Below are positions 43,863-53,045 of a stretch of DNA of 64,000 nucleotides, piece after piece. The notes under the pieces are model-generated. The model did not search any database. It was not told the DNA's origin and was given only the letters and a program-made list of their open reading frames with translations. Location: assembly GCA_019359245.1 (NCBI GenBank), contig JAHHHR010000005.1, positions 62,001 to 126,000 on the forward strand, in the 5' to 3' direction. Position 1 is the stretch's first letter. Each line of letters opens with the position of its first letter. The position numbers were made by a program, and so were the translations under genes. This stretch comes from Nostoc desertorum CM1-VF14. GTDB lineage: Bacteria; Cyanobacteriota; Cyanobacteriia; Cyanobacteriales; Nostocaceae.

Positions 43863-45143
43863 ATGAATAAAATTGCTTATCTTCAATGCCCGACAGGAAT
43901 TTCTGGTGATATGTGCCTGGGTGCTTTGGTAAGTTCGGGTGTTCCTGTGGAGTATTTAATTGAAAAGCTCAATGGGTTGGGTATTGAACAGGAATATCAG
44001 TTAAGGGCGGAGTTTGTCCAACGTAATGGTCAGCAGGCGACTAAAGTTCATGTGGATTTAGTACACGATCATCATCACCACCACAACCACGAACACAATC
44101 ACCATCACACACGCCACCTGCCAGAAATAGAGCGGATGATTCTCAAAGCGGGGTTGCCATCACGGGCAGAAGCTTGGAGTTTAGCGGTATTCCGACAGCT
44201 AGCAGTGGCAGAAGGGGCAGTGCATGGCATTTCTCCTGAAAAAGTTCATTTTCATGAAGTAGGTGCTATAGATGCAATCGTAGATATTGTGGGTACTTGC
44301 CTGGGGTTAGATTGGTTAGGGATTGAGAGTAATGACGAAGGATGGCCCTTACTTTACTGCTCGGCGTTCCCGACTGGTGGCGGCACTGTTCGGGCTGCAC
44401 ATGGTCAGATGGCAGTACCAGTACCAGCCGTATTAAAGCTGTGGGAAATGCGGGGTTGTCCAGTTTATAGCAATGGGATTGATAAAGAACTGGTGACACC
44501 AACAGGAGCTGCGATCGCTACTACTTTGGCAAGAGATTTTGGTTCACCACCTGCGATCGCTATCAAGCAGATAGGACTAGGAGCAGGAACCATAAATTTA
44601 CCCATTCCCAATATTCTACGCCTCTGGCTGGGCGAAAGCGCAAGTTTACAGTCTAATTTCAGCGATTCGGAAGATACTAGTTCAAATTTAGAAACGATAT
44701 CAGTACTAGAAACCCAAATTGATGATTTAAATCCCCAAGCGATCGGGTATGTGTTTGAGGCGTTGTTTGCGGCTGGTGCAGTGGATGTTTTTACCCAAGC
44801 GATCGCCATGAAAAAGTCCCGTCCAGGGGTTTTGCTAACTGTGATTTGTCATCCAGAAAATTTACTCAGTTGTGAAGCGGTTATATTCCGCGAAACTACA
44901 ACTTTGGGTATTCGGCGAACAACTCAGCAACGTGCCATTTTACAACGGGAAATTCAACAAGTGGAAATTGAATATGGCAAAGTACGTGTCAAAGTAGCAT
45001 GGAAGGGACAATCGCCAGAAAAAGTTATTGCAAATGTGCAGCCAGAATATGAAGATTGTGCAGAGTTAGCTCGAAAACATAATATCCCCTGGCGCGAAAT
45101 TCAACGTTTGGCTCTACAGCGTTGGTATTCAATCAATGACTGA
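43863..45143 (+). CDS. larC: Nickel-pincer cofactor nickel-inserting protein LarC
   Basis: 426 residues. Typical start LQCPTGISGDMCLGALVSSGVP, then a His-rich stretch (HDHHHHHNHEHNHHHTRH, residues about 63-82) suited to nickel storage, and KVHFHEVGAIDAIVDIVGTC, FPTGGGTVRAAHGQMAVP, TPTGAAI, VLETQIDDLNPQ, AMKKSRPGVLLTVIC. LarC inserts Ni into the pincer cofactor used by lactate racemase-like enzymes. The full-length protein is in a single frame, with no programmed frameshift needed. larB, larE and larA are not in the window, so the user enzyme lies elsewhere or is another LarA homologue. Confidence 0.93.
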   Translation: MNKIAYLQCPTGISGDMCLGALVSSGVPVEYLIEKLNGLGIEQEYQLRAEFVQRNGQQATKVHVDLVHDHHHHHNHEHNHHHTRHLPEIERMILKAGLPSRAEAWSLAVFRQLAVAEGAVHGISPEKVHFHEVGAIDAIVDIVGTCLGLDWLGIESNDEGWPLLYCSAFPTGGGTVRAAHGQMAVPVPAVLKLWEMRGCPVYSNGIDKELVTPTGAAIATTLARDFGSPPAIAIKQIGLGAGTINLPIPNILRLWLGESASLQSNFSDSEDTSSNLETISVLETQIDDLNPQAIGYVFEALFAAGAVDVFTQAIAMKKSRPGVLLTVICHPENLLSCEAVIFRETTTLGIRRTTQQRAILQREIQQVEIEYGKVRVKVAWKGQSPEKVIANVQPEYEDCAELARKHNIPWREIQRLALQRWYSIND

Positions 45144-45456
45144 TGCAAATTATTTATACCAAAGGTAAGCATAAAACCCAGATTGTGGACATTCGATCAA
45201 GGCAGCGGCAAAAGGCTTTTCCGATTTTTGCACGGATGTAGGGCTTATAACTCTACGCTAATATCATGTTCGCATAATTAGTTATGATTTCCACAGTCAT
45301 TGCACCCCACACGCCAGTCGCTCATGGGGGAAACCCCCAAGACCGCGCTGGCTCCCCTTAATCCCCTCCTCGCTTGCGGGGAGGGGAGACGAAGCGTAGC
45401 TTTGGCGGGGTGGGGTTCTTCGGGTTTAATAAGTAATCAAGCAAACATGATATAAC
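45144..45456. other. Intergenic region with two dispersed repeats
   Basis: 313 bases between converging larC and the TonB receptor gene. It contains the short form of the composite repeat at 45305-45352 (arms around GGGGGAAACCCCC) and the GC-rich hairpin-tail repeat at 45363-45452, which matches 519-590. The second copy has an extra piece (AGACGAAGCGTAGC) between hairpin and tail. Confidence 0.6.
45305..45452. repeat. Composite repeat (short form) plus hairpin-tail repeat copy 2
   Basis: First part: ACACGCCAGTCGCTCATGGG, then AAACCCCCAAGACCGCGC and TGGCTCC, the same arms as 2859-2952 with the inner segment absent. Second part: hairpin CCCCTCC/GGGGAGGGG and tail GGGTTTAATAAGTAAT ... ACATGATAT. 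Confidence 0.65.
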
Positions 45457-47562
45457 CTAAAAATTGGCGTTTAAACCTATACGAAAAGTGAATCCAGGGC
45501 TATAGATGCGATTAACTCGCTCATATTGCTCACCGAGTAAATTTTCTAAGTAAACTGTCAATCCTAGATTCTTAGTTAAAGGTACACGACCGCTCAAATC
45601 TAAGTTCACAAAAGATGGTGCAAAATCTGTAATAGTGTCACCAGGGTTAGTAAAGAAGGCTCTACGAGTGCCACTGTTGTAAGTAACATACAAGTTAGCC
45701 TGCCAACCTAAATTTTGATAACCTACGCCAGTTTGAAGTACAGAGTAGGGAATTAAACCTAACTGTAAACCTCTCTCTGAGCCTGTTTTTATTTGAGCAT
45801 CTGTATAAGTATAGTTGAGGAAAGTTGACCAGCCAGCCGCAATTCTTAATTGCAATGCAACTTCTAAACCATTGGTATCTACTAATCCAATGTTTTCCCA
45901 TCTTCCGGCGATGACTCCCAAGCGATCACCTATACTACTACCAAAGTAAGTAAACTGTCCAATCAGATTTTCCGAAAAATTTACATCTACTCCCGCACTC
46001 CAAGTAGAGCCAGTTTCCGGTCTTAAATTAGGGTTAGGTTCCCAACCATGAACTGTATCATAAACATACAACTGATCTAACCCAGGATTGCGTTGCGCCC
46101 CTGCCCAACTTCCACGCACTGCTACTAATGGTGTGACCGCATAACGTAACCCAACACTAGGGTTGAGATAATTTCCAAACTGGCTGTCAAAGCTTTGTCT
46201 TAGCCCTAAATCTATCAGAAAATTATCGCTGATATTCCAAGTATTGACAGCAAATAAAGCTGTATTGAACAAACTCCTATCTTCAGTTTCATTATTGGCA
46301 ATTCTATCAGGATTTGTACTTAAAACATCACCGATTAAGTCGGTGTTTTTCAAATCTAATCCCCAACGCAATTTATTATTAGAAGTAATTTTCCACTCAT
46401 GATCTACCCTGGCTGTAAGTTGTTGTGTATCTAAAGATGCTGTACGGTAAAATTCTCCTGTCGGGCCATAAGTGCTGAAATAATTTTGGTTATAACCAAT
46501 TGAGGTTGTAAGATTGGAGCTTTCCCCATTACCTAGCCGAGTTTTCCAGGATAAGCCAACATTTAAACCATCGTGGTCTAATCTATCTCTTTGAAGAGGG
46601 AAACCGAAATAAATTAAGCCGCGACGACTGCTGAGTGCAGTAACATCTAAATTCAATGAATTTTTCTGATCTAAATCTAGACCAATGCTACCAAAATAGG
46701 TACTTGTAGCTGTGTCTGCATTTGATAAAAATCCCTGCTCATCACGATTTGCTGCGCCTACAGGGACGCGGTAACGGTTATCTATAAAGAATCTTTCAAA
46801 GCTAAAGTTGTAATTGACATTATTAGATGAACCACCATAAGTTACTTGTTGATTATTTAAATTTAATGAGCCAAATTCTGCAATAGCGCTCAATTCAGGT
46901 TTGCCATAGCCTTGTTTGGTAATGATATTCACAACTCCCCCAAAGGCTGAAGAACCATACAATGCAGAAGCTGTGCCGCTATATAATTCTACTCGTTCAA
47001 TAGCCTCTACAGGGATGCTATTTAAGTCAGTTCCACCATGATAATTGTTAACATTATTGTTAATTGGTCTACCATTAATCAGAAATACAGACTGATTAAT
47101 TGAGGCTCCCCGGTAATATGTACCTGTATGAATATCTGCACCATGACCTACATCATTGATAGCAAAGCCAGGCATTCTTTTTAAAATATCCGCTAAACTT
47201 GTAGCGCCCTGTTTTTGAATTTCTTCTTTATCAATTACATAAGTTGGAGTAGATTGAGGTAGGTTGTCTGGTTCTGCAATCACTTCTATAGAAATATCTG
47301 CATCATCACTCGGAGTTTGCTCTGTTTCTGGCTGAGTTTCTGGATTAACTTCACTCGGTACAGATTGTTGAGTTAATAATTCGGCATTAGTAGCGGGTAG
47401 CTCAATTTCACTCAAACTCCGAATATTTGAAATGACTTCGGTTGATTTATCAGTATTTCTCTGTTTAATTTCATTCTCAGCAGCAAAACCAGGAAACGCT
47501 ATCAGTAAACTTGGTAAAGCAACTGTTAGCAACAAAAAATCCTTTTTCACGTTCTCTTTCAC
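45457..47562 (-). CDS. TonB-dependent outer-membrane receptor
   Basis: 701 residues, GTG start. Signal peptide (FLLLTVALPSLLIAFPGFAA). Plug domain about 105-215: YVIDKEEIQKQGATSLADILKRMPGF, YYRGASINQSVFLINGRPINNN, IERVELYSGTASALYGSSAFGGVVNIITK. Barrel of alternating strands to the end, closing with YERVNRIYSPGFTFRIGLNANF, whose terminal Phe is the outer-membrane assembly signal. Ligand unknown: siderophore, vitamin B12 and nickel or other chelates are all possible. Neighbour larC handles nickel but is convergent, so a nickel role is only a guess. No TonB/ExbB genes adjacent. Confidence 0.9.
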   Translation of the reverse strand: MKENVKKDFLLLTVALPSLLIAFPGFAAENEIKQRNTDKSTEVISNIRSLSEIELPATNAELLTQQSVPSEVNPETQPETEQTPSDDADISIEVIAEPDNLPQSTPTYVIDKEEIQKQGATSLADILKRMPGFAINDVGHGADIHTGTYYRGASINQSVFLINGRPINNNVNNYHGGTDLNSIPVEAIERVELYSGTASALYGSSAFGGVVNIITKQGYGKPELSAIAEFGSLNLNNQQVTYGGSSNNVNYNFSFERFFIDNRYRVPVGAANRDEQGFLSNADTATSTYFGSIGLDLDQKNSLNLDVTALSSRRGLIYFGFPLQRDRLDHDGLNVGLSWKTRLGNGESSNLTTSIGYNQNYFSTYGPTGEFYRTASLDTQQLTARVDHEWKITSNNKLRWGLDLKNTDLIGDVLSTNPDRIANNETEDRSLFNTALFAVNTWNISDNFLIDLGLRQSFDSQFGNYLNPSVGLRYAVTPLVAVRGSWAGAQRNPGLDQLYVYDTVHGWEPNPNLRPETGSTWSAGVDVNFSENLIGQFTYFGSSIGDRLGVIAGRWENIGLVDTNGLEVALQLRIAAGWSTFLNYTYTDAQIKTGSERGLQLGLIPYSVLQTGVGYQNLGWQANLYVTYNSGTRRAFFTNPGDTITDFAPSFVNLDLSGRVPLTKNLGLTVYLENLLGEQYERVNRIYSPGFTFRIGLNANF

Positions 47563-47647
47563 ACCAACTAAAAACAGTCACCACGTAGTATTGTTGCTGT
47601 AATAGTAAAATCATGTCAAAAGACACGTTGTCATATTTCCACGACTC

Positions 47648-47682
47648 AGATTCCCCGATTTCTCTCATAAATCGGGGAATCT
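47648..47682. repeat. Perfect 14-bp hairpin
   Basis: AGATTCCCCGATTT pairs with AAATCGGGGAATCT around loop CTCTCAT. It lies just beyond the end of the lapA-like gene and before the receptor gene. No T-run follows, so it may be a dispersed palindrome (compare 11051-11087) or an attenuating structure. Confidence 0.65.
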
Positions 47683-47712
47683 TGGTGTTGACAAATAATG
47701 CTATATCAGCCC

Positions 47713-47991
47713 TCAAAAATCTTCATCATCAACAAAAAATTCGGCATCGTCTTCCAATCGAGAATTACGCTGCCCAAAACCAGTAAGTCCCCAGAGAGGT
47801 TGCAGCAGTGCCATACCAATTAACCCTACACCAGCACTAAAAGCTAGCAGTAAACCCATTGGTATCTGAATCGATTGAAATGTTAAGAATTTTAAAGATA
47901 TGGGTGTGGCGTTTTGGACTGAAATAATTGCGATCGCTATTACCCAAATAGCTATTATTAGGGTTGTCAAAAAAGGAGCAAAAGTTTTCAT
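47713..47991 (-). CDS. LapA-family (DUF1049) membrane protein
   Basis: 92 residues. Two membrane helices (about 5-25 and 40-65) with SVQNATPISLKFLTFQSIQIPMGLLLAFSAGVGLIG between, the LapA/DUF1049 signature, then a short acidic tail (EDDAEFFVDDEDF). Escherichia coli LapA helps assemble envelope lipopolysaccharide. In cyanobacteria the role is unknown. It is a single gene. Confidence 0.82.
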   Translation of the reverse strand: MKTFAPFLTTLIIAIWVIAIAIISVQNATPISLKFLTFQSIQIPMGLLLAFSAGVGLIGMALLQPLWGLTGFGQRNSRLEDDAEFFVDDEDF

Positions 47992-48103
47992 ACTTTGATT
48001 TAAGGAGAAGCGAGAAGCTAGGAGCTATTAATTTAGAACCATAAATAAATGTTAATAAATATAAGTTAAGAATTATTAATTTACAACTCTTAACTCCTCT
48101 TTC

Positions 48104-49519
48104 TTATGCCTCTAATTTAGCAATGGCACTCTCTAACTCTCGCGCGATTTTGGTGAGTTTTTCGGGAGTGTTGGTTTCTAGGTAGACGCGCATCAGCGGT
48201 TCTGTACCAGAAGGACGCAGCAGCACCCAGCTGCCTTCCTCTAAATACAGCTTAATACCGTCTTTACGCCCCACTTCCTTGACTTTAATTCCTGCTACCT
48301 CTGTAGGTGGGTTTTTAGTAAAGGAGTCGATGACAGCGGTTTTGTGAGCCTCTGTGAGGTGCAAGTCAAGGCGGTTGTTGTAAAGGGGACCATCGGCTTC
48401 TATGATCGCTTCTTCGACAAGTTGACTCAGGGGTTTACCTTCATAAGCGATCGCTTCTGCCACCAGCATATCGGCTAAAATCCCGTCTTTTTCGGGAATA
48501 TGCCCAATAATACTCAAACCGCCTGATTCTTCTCCACCAATTAATACGGCAGTTTCTCGCATTTTTTCGCCGATGTATTTAAAACCAACTGCTGTCTCAT
48601 AAATTTGCAGTCCATTTTTAGCAGCGAAATTATCTAGCAGGTGGGTTGTCGCTACAGTGCGAACAATAGCCCCTGTTTTACCTCTATTTTTGATTAAATG
48701 ACGCGCTAGAACTAACAGCACAGTATTAGGAGTAAGAACGGTTCCTTGTTCATCAACGATACCAAAGCGATCGCTATCTCCATCCGTTGCCAAGCCCAAA
48801 TCAGCTTGATCGTGAAGTACTGCTTCCATTAATTCAACTAATTGTTCTCCTTTGGGTTCTGGCATCCCACCCCCAAATAAAACATCCCTCCAATCGTGGA
48901 AAGTTTCTAATTGAACGCCACTATATTGTAAAACTTTATCTAAATAGCCGCGAGAGGTAGAATACAAAGCATCGTACTTTACCCTTAAATTAGCGCTTTT
49001 GATCTTTTCTACATCAAGTAGGGTGTAGATAAATTGTAGGTAATCTGGTTTCGGATCGAAAATTGAAATTGAACCTGATGGGTTGCTTCCAGGCAACTTA
49101 TCCGATGCACTTTCTATATTTGCCACAATAGTATCAGTAATCTCTGGAGTGGCAGGCCCAGCATAATCGGGTATATATTTAATTCCACAGTAGGGTGCTG
49201 GATTATGACTAGCAGTAAACATTAACGCCCCAGCGGAATTTAGGTGACGAGCGTTGTAGGCAATTACTGGTGTAGGGCAATCCCGATTAGTAATTTTTAC
49301 AGTCCAACCTAAATCTGCTAAAACTTGGGCCGCTGTTTGAGCAAACTGGTCAGCTAAAAAGCGAGTATCGTAGGCGATAAGTACCGGTCTGTCTTTTGTG
49401 TAGGCTGTTTCCAAATAAGCGGCGATTGCCCTTGTTACTTTCCGCACATTGGGAAAAGTAAAGTCATCGGCAATAATCCCTCGCCATCCATCGGTACCAA
49501 ATTTTATCTTGCTGGACAT
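48104..49519 (-). CDS. Phosphoglucomutase/phosphomannomutase family enzyme
   Basis: 471 residues from the ATG at 49519 (MSSKIKFGTDGWRG); the frame is open 27 codons upstream to an ATG at 49600, which gives no family-like sequence. FGTDGWRGIIADDFT opens domain 1. The phospho-serine loop is TASHNPAPYCGIKY. The metal loop is DGDSDRFGIVDE. Sugar-binding GGEESGG and phosphate-binding RPSGTEPLMRVYLE follow. It interconverts hexose-1- and hexose-6-phosphates for glycogen, cell-wall or exopolysaccharide synthesis; exact sugar unknown. Confidence 0.92.
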   Translation of the reverse strand: MSSKIKFGTDGWRGIIADDFTFPNVRKVTRAIAAYLETAYTKDRPVLIAYDTRFLADQFAQTAAQVLADLGWTVKITNRDCPTPVIAYNARHLNSAGALMFTASHNPAPYCGIKYIPDYAGPATPEITDTIVANIESASDKLPGSNPSGSISIFDPKPDYLQFIYTLLDVEKIKSANLRVKYDALYSTSRGYLDKVLQYSGVQLETFHDWRDVLFGGGMPEPKGEQLVELMEAVLHDQADLGLATDGDSDRFGIVDEQGTVLTPNTVLLVLARHLIKNRGKTGAIVRTVATTHLLDNFAAKNGLQIYETAVGFKYIGEKMRETAVLIGGEESGGLSIIGHIPEKDGILADMLVAEAIAYEGKPLSQLVEEAIIEADGPLYNNRLDLHLTEAHKTAVIDSFTKNPPTEVAGIKVKEVGRKDGIKLYLEEGSWVLLRPSGTEPLMRVYLETNTPEKLTKIARELESAIAKLEA

Positions 49520-49650
49520 TTTTGCCACTTGCCCCCGTACATTATCGGTACTATCAAAGTGTGTAGCAGCAAGTATCCTCCGAAGTTCTTTTCTAAGCAA
49601 GCCTTAGCTTAAACTTCTCCCCCCGTATTTTCTCTCACTGTTTCTGAGCA

Positions 49651-50505
49651 ATGTCAACTCCCGATCGACCTTTTGCCAGTTATCACCTTTGGTCTCTAGT
49701 TGCCCCAGCGACCGGGCAAGAACGCTGGCATTGCCAGATGAGGCGGGGGTTTATCAAAGCACGGCAACACGAACCACAAGTTAAAGTGCTGTTAGCGAAA
49801 GCCACCGCACCCCAGAAGATTGGCATACTTGCCCAAAAAGGCATTTATGAGTTTCATCATCACAGGTATCTGTTGAAGCAAGCCGATGGTGTAGAGAGAG
49901 TTGCACAGCTACTTAAATTAGGCAACTCAAGCGATCAAGTCCAGCAACGCGTGCTGCAAATTCTGAAAAAATATCATGATGCGCCGTTGCTTTTGGATAA
50001 AGATATTATCCAATTAACTCCGGGTGATGAAGGCTTTCCTAAACCGATAGTAGTTGAACAAGAAGATTATTGCTTTCGCTTATATGCGGCTATGGACTGC
50101 GTTTTCATCGAGTCTGATAACACTTTACATATTTTAGATTTCAAAACTGGTAAGTCAGCTTTTGACAAACGACAGGCATTAGTTTATTTAGTAGCTGCTC
50201 GTTATCTTTACCCTGGACGGGAAGCCGTTGCATCATTTTATAATTTAGAAATATGTAAAAAGTCTGAGTTAATTAGCATCAATAATAGTGAGTTAGAATC
50301 CTTAAAATTTGAGTTAGCTAATATTGCCCACAAGCACCAGCACGATTTGCAAAAATATCAGGAAGAAACTAGTAATTTTAGTAAAATTTTCCCTCCCAAT
50401 CCTGGCTCTCACTGCCGCTTTTGTCCATTTAACTCAATCTGTGAGTTTGCTGATTTTAAGCAGCATCAATCGTATCCAATGCCCAGTTTAAGAGTTAATA
50501 GCTAG
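49651..50505 (+). CDS. PD-(D/E)XK-type nuclease, RecB/Cas4-like
   Basis: 284 residues. Catalytic core: AAMDCVFIESDNTLHILDFKTGKS, with Asp of MDCV and Asp-Lys of DFKTGK as the PD-DxK metal site, and QALVYLVAARYLYPG as motif IV. A cysteine cluster near the end (SHCRFCPFNSICEF) with one earlier Cys resembles the 4Fe-4S site of Cas4/AddB-like nucleases. No cas or recombination genes are adjacent, so it is probably a stand-alone exonuclease. It diverges from the phosphomutase gene. Confidence 0.85.
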   Translation: MSTPDRPFASYHLWSLVAPATGQERWHCQMRRGFIKARQHEPQVKVLLAKATAPQKIGILAQKGIYEFHHHRYLLKQADGVERVAQLLKLGNSSDQVQQRVLQILKKYHDAPLLLDKDIIQLTPGDEGFPKPIVVEQEDYCFRLYAAMDCVFIESDNTLHILDFKTGKSAFDKRQALVYLVAARYLYPGREAVASFYNLEICKKSELISINNSELESLKFELANIAHKHQHDLQKYQEETSNFSKIFPPNPGSHCRFCPFNSICEFADFKQHQSYPMPSLRVNS

Positions 50506-50640
50506 TGGGGGAGTAGGGAGTGGGGAGTGGGGAGTGGGGGTAGATGAGGGAGCAGGGGAGGCAGGGGAGGCAGGGGAGGCAGAGGGAGGCAGGGGGAGAT
50601 GAGGGGGACAAGGGGACAAGGGGTGAGAACTTGAAACAAG
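50506..50640. repeat. GGGGAGGCA tandem tract
   Basis: Units GGGGAGT, GCAGGGGAGG and GGGGACAA pass into one another, purines on the plus strand; the region then turns pyrimidine-rich to 50710. Lies between the converging nuclease and transglutaminase genes. Confidence 0.8.
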
Positions 50641-50711
50641 TCTTTCCCCTTGTCCCCAATTCTCCTTGTCCCCAAGTCCTCTTGCCAATGCCCCATGCCC
50701 AATTCCCTAAT

Positions 50712-52388
50712 TTAAAAAGGCGGTAATTCTTTAAGAATTGTAAACCGGATATGATTTATCGCCAAATCGCCAATGGGGATATCTTCTTTGGTTAGCCGCG
50801 CACCTTGACTTGTCACAGTTTCAAAGGTGATGCCTTTGCCAATTTCAATGTGATACCAGCATAAGCCCATAAAAAACCGCGTTGGATAAGGCCCACCTTC
50901 ACCCACATCGTCAGGATTTGATTCCATTGGTAACCAGCCAAAATTCGGGACGTAGAACTCTAGCCAAACATGGTTAAAGTCGGGTTGTAGCGGCACTCCT
51001 AGTAAATCACTATGGGCAGGACATTTGTACCTACCGACAGTGCGGCAGGGAATGCCATTTATACGGGATAGGGCAAGTAAAACACCGACATATTCGCCAC
51101 AGGAACCAACACCCCGTTCTAAAACTACATCTGGCGTGTCAATATAAGGTTTAATGCCATAGGACAACTCATCATAGACGTAGTTACGGATGCTGTACAT
51201 TTTCCGCAGCACATTAGTTTCAGAACCAATTGCTTCTCTGGCGCTACGGCGAACAATGGTAGTATCCATTGCTAAATCGTCGTCATCCACTAGATAGCGC
51301 GTTTGTAATTCTGGGGAGAGATCGGGAACGTCTTCCACATCTCTGGGTGTGATGCGATACTTAATGCCTCGAACTTCCAAAAGTGCTTTCCAGCCAAATA
51401 TATGCCGTTCTCCTGGAGCAAGAGAATCAAATTTGAAGACTGCTACACGTTGCCCTTCTATCACTTCCTCGGTAAAGGGTATACCAATGGGTTCAACGTG
51501 TTTTACCTTTTGACGCTCAGTTTCTGATGGGAGGGCAATGCGCCATTCTACATCAGGTAAATAAACTTCGTCTAAGGGAGCAATTTCCTCAGCATAAGAC
51601 ATTTCAATCAGATAGCCGTTAGAGAGGGCGTAGCGCTTATCTGGTTCGTAATGATAATACAGGGGATGAATAAAAGTGCGATCGCGGAATGTTAGCTCAT
51701 GACTTGGATCAGCATTGGGGTTGTCCCTGATATAAGGTTCCTCTGAAGCGTAGGCTACATAGATACTTTCTTCGCCTGTTTCGCCATTTTTATGAATTGC
51801 TATGCCTGTAGGACATTCAAAGGGGGTCAGAACACTAAATTGAAGTTCTCCTGTGGCCCTGTCCATCGCGTAAACTGATTGTTCGGTGCGATCGCAAATC
51901 CACAGCATTTCCTGAGTGACTGCTAAATTCTCTATCCCAACTCCAGGGGCATAAAATCTGGTAATCTCTTTTCGCGTTTCGCGGTCATAAACCAGAATGT
52001 AGCCCAGCCGTTGGCAGGTGATATAAACTGTTGTTTCCCAAACAGCAACGCCATCAGCAGCATAAGGCAATGTCACAAAAGGTTCTAGACCAAAAGCATT
52101 GAAATTGCACAAGTAAACACTATTTTCTCGGCTCACCCACAGGGTATCTTCCCACACCGCTAGACCAGTGACATCGATAAATTCTTGAACTTGATGGGGA
52201 TTGAGAATTTTGCTGTTGTCAGAGTTAGGATCAATCTCTAGTAGATGCCCTTTAATACTATCAATAGCAATTAGCCTATCGTTAATGAAACTAATGCCAC
52301 ACAGGGTAGCAGCAGTAAGCGGTCGAATTGTTTTTTGCCCAAACATCTGGCTTGCGGTCGTGGAGAGTGCAAAACTCATATTAAGCAT
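50712..52388 (-). CDS. Beta-propeller + transglutaminase-like protein
   Basis: 558 residues from the ATG at 52388; a TTG 12 codons upstream is unlikely. Residues about 15-215 form a propeller of short blades (FINDRLIAIDSIKGHLLEID, LAVWEDTLWVSRENSVYL, VAVWETTVYITCQRLGYILVYD, LWICDRTEQSVYAMD). The last 230 residues hold a transglutaminase core with Cys in RGVGSCGEYVGVLLALSRINGIPCRTVG, His in FNHVWLEFYVPNFGW and Asn/Asp in ESNPDD. Such proteins act as peptidases or amide-bond enzymes. There is no signal peptide. The function of the fusion is unknown. Confidence 0.82.
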   Translation of the reverse strand: MLNMSFALSTTASQMFGQKTIRPLTAATLCGISFINDRLIAIDSIKGHLLEIDPNSDNSKILNPHQVQEFIDVTGLAVWEDTLWVSRENSVYLCNFNAFGLEPFVTLPYAADGVAVWETTVYITCQRLGYILVYDRETRKEITRFYAPGVGIENLAVTQEMLWICDRTEQSVYAMDRATGELQFSVLTPFECPTGIAIHKNGETGEESIYVAYASEEPYIRDNPNADPSHELTFRDRTFIHPLYYHYEPDKRYALSNGYLIEMSYAEEIAPLDEVYLPDVEWRIALPSETERQKVKHVEPIGIPFTEEVIEGQRVAVFKFDSLAPGERHIFGWKALLEVRGIKYRITPRDVEDVPDLSPELQTRYLVDDDDLAMDTTIVRRSAREAIGSETNVLRKMYSIRNYVYDELSYGIKPYIDTPDVVLERGVGSCGEYVGVLLALSRINGIPCRTVGRYKCPAHSDLLGVPLQPDFNHVWLEFYVPNFGWLPMESNPDDVGEGGPYPTRFFMGLCWYHIEIGKGITFETVTSQGARLTKEDIPIGDLAINHIRFTILKELPPF

Positions 52389-52424
52389 ATTTATTGAATG
52401 GTTTAGCGCACCTGGGCAATTCAA

Positions 52425-53033
52425 AATTTAAAATTCTTCTTGAGAATTTTGCTAAATCGGGAAACCTCCTGACACGCCAGTTCGCTTGAGCGGGTAAATA
52501 CATAAGCGAAGCGACTGGGTCAACTTTCCGCAAAATTAAAAATGTTTGCGTAGCGTCTCAAAGAGAAGAAGAGCAATCGGGCCATGCATCCTAGCTATTG
52601 ATTACGGAATATAAATGAAAGCAATGGCAGCCTAAAATTAATTCTGGCATATCCTCTGTAACAAAGCTTCAAAGCTCTATTACTCATAATTATCAGTAAA
52701 ATGTGTTCCGATAAAATCTTTCGTGAGAAATAATACTATGTCAAAATAGGAAGAATTTACAAATGTTAAGAATTACATATATACTCATTAAGAAATTCAG
52801 GAGGAAAAATGCCCCCACTCTTGAACTGCTGTGACTAGAGCGAGCTTGGGTTTAACACCCCCACTTAACGATAGTTCAGTGACTTCAATTAACTTCAATT
52901 TATGCGGTGTTGAATTCCCAACTGAAAAGCTCCTCCTGCCTCCTTCATACAACTGAGCGATCGGCTTAATGTAACTTTAGAAGATGGAATTCTTGCCATC
53001 ACTAAATTATGATCGAATTCTATAACCATTCCT
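52425..53033. other. 609-base spacer with a family-B repeat
   Basis: A diverged GCCAGTTCGCTTGAGCGG / GCGAAGCGACTGG palindrome at 52484-52520 and TTGCGTAGCGTCTCAAAGAG at 52545-52569. The rest is AT-rich. It should contain divergent promoters, not identified. Confidence 0.45.
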
Positions 53034-53045
53034 GTGACCTACACG

